From assembly GCA_016296065.1 (NCBI GenBank), contig JAEDKA010000032.1, positions 1 through 42,737 of the forward strand: 42,737 nt of DNA, read 5' to 3'. Shown here piece after piece: positions 16,590 through 24,313 of the stretch (position 1 is the stretch's first letter; the number at the start of each line of letters is the position of its first letter). The DNA is from Kiritimatiellia bacterium (GTDB lineage: Bacteria > Verrucomicrobiota > Kiritimatiellia > RFP12 > UBA1067). The notes beneath the pieces are model-generated. The model saw only the letters and a program-made list of their open reading frames with translations, had not been told where the DNA came from and did not search any database. The position numbers and the translations under genes are program-made.

Positions 16590-17472
16590 CATAGACACGT
16601 TCCTCGGCTCGCTCAGGTTCGAGCGGTCCATGGCGGAGAACACGTGCGCCGCGTACGGACGCGACCTTCGCTTTTTCTCGGAGTTCCTGAAGAAACGTGG
16701 GAAGACGGAGTCGCGCGAAGTGACGCGCGAAGACATCGACCTCTACCTCGGCGAGGAGCGCGAAGACGGGAAGAAATCAACTACGCGCGCCCGCCGCATG
16801 GCCGCGATAAGGATGTGGCTGAAGTTCCTCAAGGAGAGGCGCTACATCCGCAAGAACCCCGCCGAGCTCATCGACGCGCCGAAGAAGGCGAAGGCTCTCC
16901 CCAAGGTGCTGTCCGAAGAGGAGACGTTCAAGATGCTCGACGCCGTCTCTGGGAAGGAGCCGCGCGAGCTTCGCGACCGCGCGATGCTGGAAGTCATGTA
17001 CGGCTGCGGGCTTCGCGTGTCGGAGCTGTGCGCGCTCTCGACGGACGACATAATCGCGGACGGCGAGCTGCTGCGAGTCCTTGGCAAGGGGTCGAAGGAG
17101 CGCGTCGTCCCCATCGGCCATGCGGCTGGCCGTGCGCTGAACGAGTATTTCGCGTCCGCACGCGACGTGTTCACGAAGGGCGACCCCTCGGTTACAACTG
17201 TCTTCGTGACACGTCTCAAGAAGCCGTTCACCCGTCAGGCCGTGTTCAAGATGATCCGTGAGCGCGCCGCAGCGGTCGGAATCGACCAGTCGCGCATCTC
17301 CCCGCACGTACTGCGGCACTGCTTCGCGTCGCATATGCTCCAGCACGGAGCGGACATAAGGGCGATCCAGGAACTTCTCGGCCACGCCGACATCGGCACG
17401 ACCCAGATCTACACGCACGTGGATGCCCGCCGGTTCGGCGAGCTCCACAGGCGGTTCCATCCGCGCGCGTAG
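16576..17472 (+). CDS. XerC/XerD-type tyrosine recombinase
   Basis: A 298-aa site-specific recombinase of the Xer class, which resolves chromosome dimers at dif. The N-terminal SAM-like domain spans about 1-90 and the catalytic domain about 110-298. All catalytic residues are present: Arg147 (GCGLRVSELC), Lys171 (GKGSKERVVP), His244 and Arg247 (SPHVLRHCFASH), His270 (LLGHADIGTTQIYTHV) and Tyr279. The length is that of XerC/D, not of a phage integrase, and no attachment sites or phage genes are near. The start is TTG at 16576, led by GAGGA and nested in the end of the PNP gene. The stop is 10 nt from the stop of convergent infB. XerC and XerD cannot be told apart here. Confidence 0.92.
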   Translation: MIDSDIDTFLGSLRFERSMAENTCAAYGRDLRFFSEFLKKRGKTESREVTREDIDLYLGEEREDGKKSTTRARRMAAIRMWLKFLKERRYIRKNPAELIDAPKKAKALPKVLSEEETFKMLDAVSGKEPRELRDRAMLEVMYGCGLRVSELCALSTDDIIADGELLRVLGKGSKERVVPIGHAAGRALNEYFASARDVFTKGDPSVTTVFVTRLKKPFTRQAVFKMIRERAAAVGIDQSRISPHVLRHCFASHMLQHGADIRAIQELLGHADIGTTQIYTHVDARRFGELHRRFHPRA

Positions 17473-17482
17473 GCGGCGGAAG

Positions 17483-20017
17483 CTACAGGCTGCGCGGGAG
17501 TTCCTCGAGGACGTAGCACTCGATGATGTCGCCGACCTGGAAGTCCTCGTAGCCGGCGAAGCACACGCCGCACTCCTGCTGGCCGGTGACCTGCGCGACC
17601 TCGTCCTTGAAGTGGCGAAGCGTCTGGACCTTTCCGTCCCAGATCTGCTGGCGGTTCCTGAGAATGCGGAACTTCTCCTTCGCGACGAGCGAGCCGTCGA
17701 GCATCTGGGAGCCGGCAATCTTGCCGAGCTTGCCGATGTCGTAGATCGCCTTGATCTCGGCGTGGCCCTTGATGGCCTCCTTGTATTCGGGAGGGAGAAG
17801 GTCCAGCATCGAGTTCTTGACGTGGTCGATGAGCTCGTAGATGATGCGGAAGGAGTTGATCCTCACGCCGTCGTGGCGCGCCTGCTGCTGAACGCCCGAG
17901 TCGTTCGAGATGTCGAAGCCGACGATGATCGCCTTGCCGGCGGCGGCGGACTTGACGTCCGTGAGCGACACGTTGCCCGTGCCCGTTCCGATGACGTTGA
18001 GGCCCACCTTCTCGGACTTGATCTCCTGGAGAGCCGCGACGACGGCCTCGAGGGTCCCCTGGTTCTCGGACTTCACGATGACGTTGAGCTCGCGCTTGCC
18101 CTCGGCCGCCATGCGGCTCATGAGAGCGTCGAGCGTCGTCGCCTTGGAGGACGAGAGCTCCTGCTCCTTGCGCTCCTGCGCGGTCTGCTCCGCGAGCGTG
18201 CGGGCGCGCTTCTCGTCGAGCATGACGCGGAACTCCGCGCCCGCCTCGGGAACGCCGGAAAGGCCGGTGCACTTGACGGGAGTCGCCGGAGGCGCCTCCT
18301 TGATGCGGCGGCCGCGGTCGTCGATGAGCGCGCGGACCTTGCCGAAGTGCTCGCCGATGAGAATCGCGTCGCCGACCTTGAGCGTTCCGCCCGTGACGAG
18401 AAGCGTCGCGCACGGACCGAGTCCCTGCTGAAGCTCTGCCTCGATGACGAATCCGTTCGCACGGCGGTTCGGGTTGGCCTGAAGCTCAAGAACCTCGGCC
18501 TGGACAAGGATGTTCTCGAGAAGCGCGTCGACGCCCTCTCCGGTAACGCCGGAGACGGGGCAGCAGATGATGTCTCCGCCCCAGTCCTCGGGCGTAAGGC
18601 CGCGCTTCTGAAGCTGCTGCTTCACGCGGTCCACGTTTGCCGTGGGCTTGTCGCACTTCGTGATGGCGACCATGATCTGCACGCCGGCCTGGCGGCAGAC
18701 CTTGATGCACTCCTCCGTCTGCGGCATGATTCCGTCATCCGCCGCCACGATGAGGACGGCGATGTCGGTGATCTGCGCACCGCGCGCGCGCATCGCGCTG
18801 AACGCGGCGTGGCCGGGCGTGTCGAGGAAGGTGATCTTCCTGCCCGCGACCTCGACCTGGTATGCGCTGATCTGCTGGGTGATACCGCCGGCCTCGCCTG
18901 CGGCGACGCGCTCCTTGCGGATCCAGTCCATGAGCGTGGTCTTGCCGTGGTCGACGTGTCCGAGGAAAGTGATGACCGGCGCGCGGGGCTTCAGCGTCTC
19001 GGGCGGATCCTCCGGAATGAGGTCGTCCGCGTCGATCGCCTTGAGGACGGGCTTCGCGGCCGCCTTGTCGCGCGCATGCTCGATCGTGACCTTGAAGCCG
19101 TACTTCTCCGCGACCTTCGTCGCAACGTCCGGCTCGACGCGCTGGTTGATGGACGCGAGGATCTTGAGGCTCATGAGGTCGGCAATGAGCCTGTTCGGCT
19201 TGATGTTGAGCTTCGCCGCGAGATCCTTCACGACAACGGCGCCGCGGATCGAGATCTCCTTGGCGTCCTCGTTGACGGAGATGCGGCTCGCCTGTGGCGA
19301 AATTCCCTGCGCGACGCGGGACATGTTGCCGCCGCGCTGCTTCTCGAACGCCTTCTGCGCGTCGCGGCCCTTCTTGCCCTTGCGCCCGCGCTCGTCCTCG
19401 AAATCGTCGACCTTGGCGGGTTTCGGCGGCTTCGGCTTGGGAGCGACGGCGACGGAAATGGAAATCGTGCGGGCGGGGGCCGAATGCTGCAGCGGACGGA
19501 AGCCCGTGGACGTGAGCCCCGTCTTCGCCGCGCTGACGGCCTTCACCGGCTTCGGCGCGGGAACGGGCGCCGGAGCCTTGGCGGGCGCCGCCTTCGGGGC
19601 CTCGGCCTTCGCGGCGGGCTCCGGCGCAGGAGCGGCGGCCGGGGCCTGCTCCGGCTTCTCCTCCGCCTTCACCGCGGCCTTAGGCGGCTTCACGGGCTCA
19701 TCGACGACCTCCGGCGGCTCAATCACGAACTCGCCGCCCTCTGCGGCGGCCTTCGCGATCGCGAGATGCTTCTCGAGTTTCGCCTTCTGTTCAGCGAAGA
19801 ACTTCGCGTTAAGCTCCGCAGCAAGATTGCGCTTCGCGGCGCGAACACCATCGTGGTCGCCCTTCGCGGCCTTCTTCAGCGCAGACCTCAGCGTCTCCGC
19901 CTCACCGTCGTCGACAGAGCTGATGGCGCTAGAGACCTCCATGCCGGACTCTTCGGCCGCCTTGAGGACTTCGACGCTGGTAACGCCCGCCTCCTTCGCT
20001 AGTTCATAAATTCTCAT
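17483..20017 (-). CDS. infB: Translation initiation factor IF-2
   Basis: IF-2 is the GTPase that recruits initiator fMet-tRNA and joins the subunits. The 844-aa protein has an N-terminal IF2_N helix bundle (about 1-50), an Ala/Pro/Lys-rich linker (about 100-205), a second IF2_N-like segment (about 252-300), and the GTPase domain with G1 GHVDHGKT (353-360) and G3 DTPGH (399-403). The C-terminal beta-barrel and fMet-binding domains follow. The G4 motif reads TKCD (453-456) where IF-2 normally has NKxD, an odd change at a guanine-contacting residue. It starts 5 nt after nusA, the classic nusA-infB order, with an AAGG before the ATG. No rbfA or truB follows; the next gene is convergent. Confidence 0.97.
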   Translation of the reverse strand: MRIYELAKEAGVTSVEVLKAAEESGMEVSSAISSVDDGEAETLRSALKKAAKGDHDGVRAAKRNLAAELNAKFFAEQKAKLEKHLAIAKAAAEGGEFVIEPPEVVDEPVKPPKAAVKAEEKPEQAPAAAPAPEPAAKAEAPKAAPAKAPAPVPAPKPVKAVSAAKTGLTSTGFRPLQHSAPARTISISVAVAPKPKPPKPAKVDDFEDERGRKGKKGRDAQKAFEKQRGGNMSRVAQGISPQASRISVNEDAKEISIRGAVVVKDLAAKLNIKPNRLIADLMSLKILASINQRVEPDVATKVAEKYGFKVTIEHARDKAAAKPVLKAIDADDLIPEDPPETLKPRAPVITFLGHVDHGKTTLMDWIRKERVAAGEAGGITQQISAYQVEVAGRKITFLDTPGHAAFSAMRARGAQITDIAVLIVAADDGIMPQTEECIKVCRQAGVQIMVAITKCDKPTANVDRVKQQLQKRGLTPEDWGGDIICCPVSGVTGEGVDALLENILVQAEVLELQANPNRRANGFVIEAELQQGLGPCATLLVTGGTLKVGDAILIGEHFGKVRALIDDRGRRIKEAPPATPVKCTGLSGVPEAGAEFRVMLDEKRARTLAEQTAQERKEQELSSSKATTLDALMSRMAAEGKRELNVIVKSENQGTLEAVVAALQEIKSEKVGLNVIGTGTGNVSLTDVKSAAAGKAIIVGFDISNDSGVQQQARHDGVRINSFRIIYELIDHVKNSMLDLLPPEYKEAIKGHAEIKAIYDIGKLGKIAGSQMLDGSLVAKEKFRILRNRQQIWDGKVQTLRHFKDEVAQVTGQQECGVCFAGYEDFQVGDIIECYVLEELPRSL

Positions 20018-20022
20018 CTGCC

Positions 20023-21312
20023 TTACGCCTCCTCGCCTTCGGACGACTCGGCGGCCGTAAGCTCGGCTACCGCCTTGGCGGCGGCGTAGATACCCTTCGC
20101 CGTCACCTCGTCCAGACCCGTCGACGAAATGAACGTCGCCTCATCCTCATCGGCGATGCCGTCGACGGACAGGAAGCCCGCGTCCGCCATCTGCGTTGCG
20201 ATCGCGGTGGAGACGGAAAGCGTCTCGGCGAGTTCCTTGATGGCCTCCGCCTTCTGGTCCTCGAAGGAGGCCGTCGCCATGGACTTGCGCACCTCTATGT
20301 GCCAGCCCGTGAGCTTCGTCGTGAGGCGCACGTTCTGTCCGCGCTTGCCGATCGCAAGCGAATACTGGTCCGCCGCCACAACGACATGCACCGTGTTCGG
20401 CGCGACAGGGTCGACCTCGATGGACTCCAGCTTCGCCGGCGCGAGCGCCTGCGCGACGTACTGGCGGATGTCCTCGTTCCAGCGCACGATGTCGATCTTC
20501 TCGCCGGAAAGTTCGTTGACGATCGTCCTCACGCGGCTGCCACGCTGGCCGACGCACGCGCCGACAGGGTCCACGTTCTCGTTGGATGTCCTGACCGCGA
20601 GCTTCGCGCGGAAGCCGGGATCGCGGCTGACGCCCATGATCTCGACCACTCCGTCCGCGATCTCGCTGACCTCGAGGCGGAACAGCGCCTCGACGAACTT
20701 GCCGCTGGCGCGGGAGAGAATCACGCTGGGCCCCTTGGGATCGGGATCGACGCGCAGGATGATGGCGCGGATGGGATCGCCGACCTGGTATTCCTCGGTG
20801 GGGATGCGCTCCTTTGCGGGAATGATCATCTCGACCTTCCCGACGGTCACGTATGTATCGCGGTGGGAGACGGCTGAAACCGTGCCGGAGACGATGTCGC
20901 CGACGCGGTCCTTGTATTCGGAGAAGGTGTTTGTGCGCTCTGCCTCGCGGATCTTCTGCATGATCATCTGGCGGGAGGTCTGCGCCGCGATGCGGCCGAG
21001 GCGCGACGCAGGCATCTCGATTTCGATCGTCTGCCCTTCCTTCACGGGGTTGCCGTGGTTGGCGCGCGTCGCGCGGGCGATGGAGATGAAGCCGGGGCCA
21101 GTATCCTCGTCGGACGCGACAAGCGTGTCGAAAACGTGGAGGGAGAGGTCCTTTCTGTCAATTACGACGCGAAGGTCGTTGGTGACGTCGCGGTTCTTGC
21201 GCGCAGCCTGGCTTATCGCCTGCTCAATAGCCTGCAGGACGATCTCGCGGCTCACGCCACGCTCGTTCTCTATGTGCTGGACAACCGCCAGCAGCTGATT
21301 GTTCATAGCCAT
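20023..21312 (-). CDS. nusA: Transcription elongation/termination factor NusA
   Basis: NusA binds RNA polymerase and nascent RNA to control pausing, termination and antitermination. The 429-aa protein shows the N-terminal polymerase-binding domain (about 1-130, with REIVLQAIEQAISQAARK), an S1 domain (GDIVSGTVSAVSHRDTYV), two KH domains (DPVGACVGQRGSRVRTIVNEL and DQYSLAIGKRGQNVRLTTKLTG), and a C-terminal acidic HhH-like region. The start at 21312 follows AGGAGG with 7-nt spacing; the in-frame ATG two codons later is worse placed. The usual upstream gene rimP is absent: a promoter and then a GH43 gene stand there instead. Cotranscribed with infB. Confidence 0.97.
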   Translation of the reverse strand: MAMNNQLLAVVQHIENERGVSREIVLQAIEQAISQAARKNRDVTNDLRVVIDRKDLSLHVFDTLVASDEDTGPGFISIARATRANHGNPVKEGQTIEIEMPASRLGRIAAQTSRQMIMQKIREAERTNTFSEYKDRVGDIVSGTVSAVSHRDTYVTVGKVEMIIPAKERIPTEEYQVGDPIRAIILRVDPDPKGPSVILSRASGKFVEALFRLEVSEIADGVVEIMGVSRDPGFRAKLAVRTSNENVDPVGACVGQRGSRVRTIVNELSGEKIDIVRWNEDIRQYVAQALAPAKLESIEVDPVAPNTVHVVVAADQYSLAIGKRGQNVRLTTKLTGWHIEVRKSMATASFEDQKAEAIKELAETLSVSTAIATQMADAGFLSVDGIADEDEATFISSTGLDEVTAKGIYAAAKAVAELTAAESSEGEEA

Positions 21313-21383
21313 CTCTCAACCTCCTGTCAAAAATCAACGCGTCCCCAGCGGATCGACCCACTGAGTCTCCGTAATTAGGTAGT

Positions 21384-21413
21384 AGTATATCAAAATGTGC
21401 CGCCACGGGTCAA
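21384..21413 (-). promoter_or_regulatory. Promoter of nusA-infB
   Basis: On minus, TTGACC (21408-21413), an 18-nt spacer, then TATACT (21384-21389) with an extended TGA. The leader is about 65 nt. Upstream, at 21415-21440, GGCCAGAAAGG is repeated twice just after the GH43 stop codon. Confidence 0.6.
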
Positions 21414-21448
21414 CTGCCCTTTCTGGCCCTTTCTGGCCGGGCGGGGAT

Positions 21449-22432
21449 TTAGAGCGGCTTGACCTTGAGGGAGCGCAGCCACGTGCGGCCGCCTGACGGC
21501 GCGCTGTCGTGATGGAAGAGATACCACCGCCCGTCGACTTCGGTCACGCAGTGGTGGGTCGTCCATCCGACCTGCGGTTCGAGCAGCACGCGGCTGTAGC
21601 GGTACGGACCCTCCACCGCATCCGAAACCGCTTCGCATATGAGATGCGTGTCGCCCGTCGAATATGAGAAGTGATACCTTCCATCCTTGAAGTGGAGCCA
21701 GCTGGCCTCGAAGAAGCGGCGCGCGTGGTCGCCGGACCTGAGCGGCACGCCTTCTTCATCGACGATCACGAGGTCCCTCGGCGGCTCGGCAAACGAGAGC
21801 ATGTCGTCGGAAAGACGCGCGATCTTCGGACAAAGCGCGTTCTCGCCGTCCGACGGCTCGAGAGCGCACCGCGTGCCGTCGGGGAGTGTATCCTCCGCCG
21901 CCGAATAGACCGCCTTGTTGCCGCGGTAGCGCTGGAGCTGTCCGCCCCAGATTCCGCCGAAGACGAGGTAGTACGCGCCTGTCTGCGGATCCCTGAAGCA
22001 GCACGGGTCGATTGAGTAGCTGCCCGCGATCGGCTTCGGCTCGGCCACGAAGGGCCCCTGCGGGCGATCTGCCGTCGCGACGCCGATGTGGAAGACGTCA
22101 TCCGCGTCCTTGGCGCAGAAGTAGAGGTAGTAGCGTCCGTCCTTCTCCGCAACGTCGCTGTCCCAGAGCTGCCGCTTCGCCCATGGCACGCCCGCAAGAT
22201 CGAGTATCACGCCATGGTCGACGACCTTGCCGGTCATTGGGTCAAGCCGCCCTTCCGCATCGGGCTCGATGGACAGCGCATGGTAGTCGACCATGTCGAA
22301 GTGGTCGCCGTTGTCGCGCTCGGGAATTCCGCTTTCGCGGTCGTGGCTTGGATATATCCAGATGCGTCCGCCCCACACGTGCGCGGCGGGATCGGCCATG
22401 TAGTCAGCGGGGAAAAGATAACGTGCGTTCAC
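21449..22432 (-). CDS. Glycoside hydrolase family 43 enzyme
   Basis: A 327-aa five-bladed beta-propeller hydrolase acting on arabino- or xylo-linked glycans. The three acidic catalytic positions are recognisable: the general base Asp in YMADPAAHVWGGR, the pKa-modulating Asp in GSYSIDPCCFRDP, and the acid Glu in RRFFEASWLH. The protein lacks a signal peptide, so it probably cleaves imported oligosaccharides in the cytoplasm. The start is GTG at 22432, led by AAGGAGG and overlapping the MFS stop as GTGA, so import and cleavage are translationally coupled. Arabinofuranosidase and xylosidase cannot be told apart from sequence alone. Confidence 0.87.
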   Translation of the reverse strand: MNARYLFPADYMADPAAHVWGGRIWIYPSHDRESGIPERDNGDHFDMVDYHALSIEPDAEGRLDPMTGKVVDHGVILDLAGVPWAKRQLWDSDVAEKDGRYYLYFCAKDADDVFHIGVATADRPQGPFVAEPKPIAGSYSIDPCCFRDPQTGAYYLVFGGIWGGQLQRYRGNKAVYSAAEDTLPDGTRCALEPSDGENALCPKIARLSDDMLSFAEPPRDLVIVDEEGVPLRSGDHARRFFEASWLHFKDGRYHFSYSTGDTHLICEAVSDAVEGPYRYSRVLLEPQVGWTTHHCVTEVDGRWYLFHHDSAPSGGRTWLRSLKVKPL

Positions 22433-23766
22433 TTTGACCTCCTTGCGTTCAGTTCGAGCTGCATTTCCTTCTCGGTGCGCTTCGAAATCGGGTAGAACGC
22501 GAGCGCGAACACTCCGATCGAGAACAGAGCGGCCGGGATGAGCGAGACGCTGAGGCGTATCGCCTCCTGCGCGGCAGGCGTCTGGGTAGCCGCGGACGGA
22601 TCGAACCCAGCCGCCCCGAGAATCCATCCGCAGACAGCCCCGCCGAGTCCGAGCCCAGCCTTGAGCGCGAAGACGATGCCGGCGAAGACAAATCCCGTCG
22701 CGCGGCGGCCGGACTTCCATTCGCTGTGGTCCGCGACATCGCCCATCATCGCCCAGAGAAGCGGGATCGTAGGCGCGTAGGCGAGCGACTTTAGGGCACC
22801 GAGCGCGAGAAGCCCCCACCTGCTCGTCGGCGGCACGAAGTAGAATCCGGCCGTGAAGAGCGCGGTGAGCGCGAGGCAGACGAAATACGTCTCCTTCTTG
22901 CCGAAGCGCGCGCTGAGGACGCCCGGCAGCGTCACGACGGCAACGAACGTTATGCCCTGCCCGACGCCGTTGAAGAGCGAGAAGCCGAGCGTCTCCTCGG
23001 GGACGCTGTACTTGAAGTAGTACGCCGACGCGCTGCCCCAGAGCGCGAGCGTCACGAAGAGGAAGAGCGTGAGGGTGAACATCGCACGCCACGGCGCGTC
23101 GCCGAAGACGCTCCTCAGGTCCTCCCGGATGGAGTTCTTCTGCGTCGGCGGAGGCGCGATGCGCTCCTTCGCAATGCATCCGCTCGCGACCAGCATCACG
23201 GCTGCGAACGCCGCATATATGCCGACCGTGACGCCCCAGCCCGTCTTCGGGTCGTCGAAGAGCTTGACGAGCGGAAGAGTCGCGACCTGCACGACGATCG
23301 TCGCTATCGTGGCCGCCACGAAACGCACCGTCGCGACGGAGGTGCGCTCGCGTCCGTCGTCCGTCATCACGCCCCCGAGCGACGAATACGGCGTGTTGTT
23401 GAAGCTGTAGAGCGCCATCAAAAGCGCGTACGTTCCCGCGGCCCACGCGGTCTTCGCGCGCACGCCCCAGTCGGGCGAGAGGTAGGAGAGCGCGAACACG
23501 ACGGCGAACGGAATCGCCGTGCCGACGACCCACGGACGGTACTTGCCCCATTTCGTCTGCGTGCGGTCGCTGAGTATGCCCGCGAGCGGATCTATGAACG
23601 CGTCGAAAACGCGCGCGCCGAGGAGTATCAACCCCGCCGCGCCCGCGCCGATGCCCAGGACGTCCGTGTAGAACATCAGCTGGAACATCATCATCAGCTG
23701 GAAGACGAGGTTCGCGGCCCCGTCGCCAAGGCTGTAGCCTACCTTTTCGAGAAACGGAACTTTCAT
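22429..23766 (-). CDS. GPH-family sugar:cation symporter (MFS)
   Basis: A 445-aa membrane transporter with about 12 hydrophobic segments, of the glycoside-pentoside-hexuronide:cation symporter family (MelB/XynB type). The signature DPLAGILSDRTQTKWGKYRP follows the second helix, and the N-terminus (FLEKVGYSLGDGAANLVFQL) is the family's usual opening. Its coupling to the GH43 gene by a GTGA overlap indicates import of xylo- or arabino-oligosaccharides. The ATG at 23766 stands 6 nt after TGCTATAAT with no Shine-Dalgarno, predicting leaderless translation of the transporter and Shine-Dalgarno-driven translation of the hydrolase. Confidence 0.92.
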   Translation of the reverse strand: MKVPFLEKVGYSLGDGAANLVFQLMMMFQLMFYTDVLGIGAGAAGLILLGARVFDAFIDPLAGILSDRTQTKWGKYRPWVVGTAIPFAVVFALSYLSPDWGVRAKTAWAAGTYALLMALYSFNNTPYSSLGGVMTDDGRERTSVATVRFVAATIATIVVQVATLPLVKLFDDPKTGWGVTVGIYAAFAAVMLVASGCIAKERIAPPPTQKNSIREDLRSVFGDAPWRAMFTLTLFLFVTLALWGSASAYYFKYSVPEETLGFSLFNGVGQGITFVAVVTLPGVLSARFGKKETYFVCLALTALFTAGFYFVPPTSRWGLLALGALKSLAYAPTIPLLWAMMGDVADHSEWKSGRRATGFVFAGIVFALKAGLGLGGAVCGWILGAAGFDPSAATQTPAAQEAIRLSVSLIPAALFSIGVFALAFYPISKRTEKEMQLELNARRSK

Positions 23767-23772
23767 GGGGCA

Positions 23773-23781
23773 ATTATAGCA
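23773..23781 (-). promoter_or_regulatory. Extended -10 promoter of the symporter-GH43 pair (predicted leaderless)
   Basis: TGCTATAAT on minus, 6 nt before the ATG at 23766. No Shine-Dalgarno or -35 box. Confidence 0.55.
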
Positions 23782-23814
23782 CATAGCGCCAGCCCCACAC
23801 ATCACCCGTTCGGG

Positions 23815-24312
23815 CTATTTGGGGACGGCGCGCACCATCGCGATTTCCGGACAGGTGAACGGGTCCGTGTGCTTGGTGCAGTTTATGCAGCCGGTGTAGA
23901 GCTTGTGCATCACCTTCGTCTTCGGCACCTCGACGAACCCGAGGGAGCCGAAGAACTCCGGCGCGAAAGTGAGGACGACGGTCTCGCGCGGACGGAACGC
24001 CGCGACGCGCGCGGACACGGCCTCAATGAGCGCGCGGCCGATTCCGCGCCGGCGGAATATGCGCTTCACGGCGACGGAGACGATCTCGACCGTCGCCGAC
24101 TCCGGAGAGCCGATCTCGGGGTGTATCTGGTACGACGCGCAGCCCGCCATCTCCCCGTCCGCCTCGGCGACGAAGAAGCGGTCGATCGACTCGACGATGT
24201 TGCCGAGCGAGCGAGGGACGAGCTGGTCGTCGTTCAGCCTTATGAGCGCATAGATGCGCTCCGCGTCGCGGAGCTCCGCCTGCCGTATCGTATAGCCGCC
24301 CCTTGCGCCCAT
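23815..24312 (-). CDS. GNAT acetyltransferase, short ArgA (N-acetylglutamate synthase)-like
   Basis: A 165-aa GNAT enzyme. The acetyl-CoA loop is RRRGIGRALI, preceded by VEIVSVAVKRIF. The remainder matches the short stand-alone N-acetylglutamate synthases: an early LVPRSLGNIVESIDRFFVAE, FAPEFFGSLGFVEV, and a C-terminal Cys cluster (GCINCTKHTDPFTCPEIAMV). Its likely reaction is glutamate plus acetyl-CoA to N-acetylglutamate, first in arginine synthesis, though no arg gene is nearby. The start at 24312 is 1 nt after the uvrD stop and has GGAGG 7 nt upstream, so it is translated from the uvrD mRNA. A CCCGTTCGGG hairpin follows the stop. Confidence 0.78.
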   Translation of the reverse strand: MGARGGYTIRQAELRDAERIYALIRLNDDQLVPRSLGNIVESIDRFFVAEADGEMAGCASYQIHPEIGSPESATVEIVSVAVKRIFRRRGIGRALIEAVSARVAAFRPRETVVLTFAPEFFGSLGFVEVPKTKVMHKLYTGCINCTKHTDPFTCPEIAMVRAVPK

Positions 24313-24313
24313 G

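Noticed and set aside
16576..17472. Phage or genomic-island integrase
   Set aside because: Its size and motifs are those of housekeeping XerC/D; there are no att repeats, phage genes or adjacent tRNA.
17423..20002. An 859-codon plus-strand open frame opposite infB
   Set aside because: IF-2 on minus is unmistakable; the plus frame is a complement artefact of its codon bias.
22433..23773. Extension of the GH43 frame upstream through the MFS gene
   Set aside because: It is a shadow of the transporter; the GTG at 22432 has a strong Shine-Dalgarno and the correct family N-terminus.
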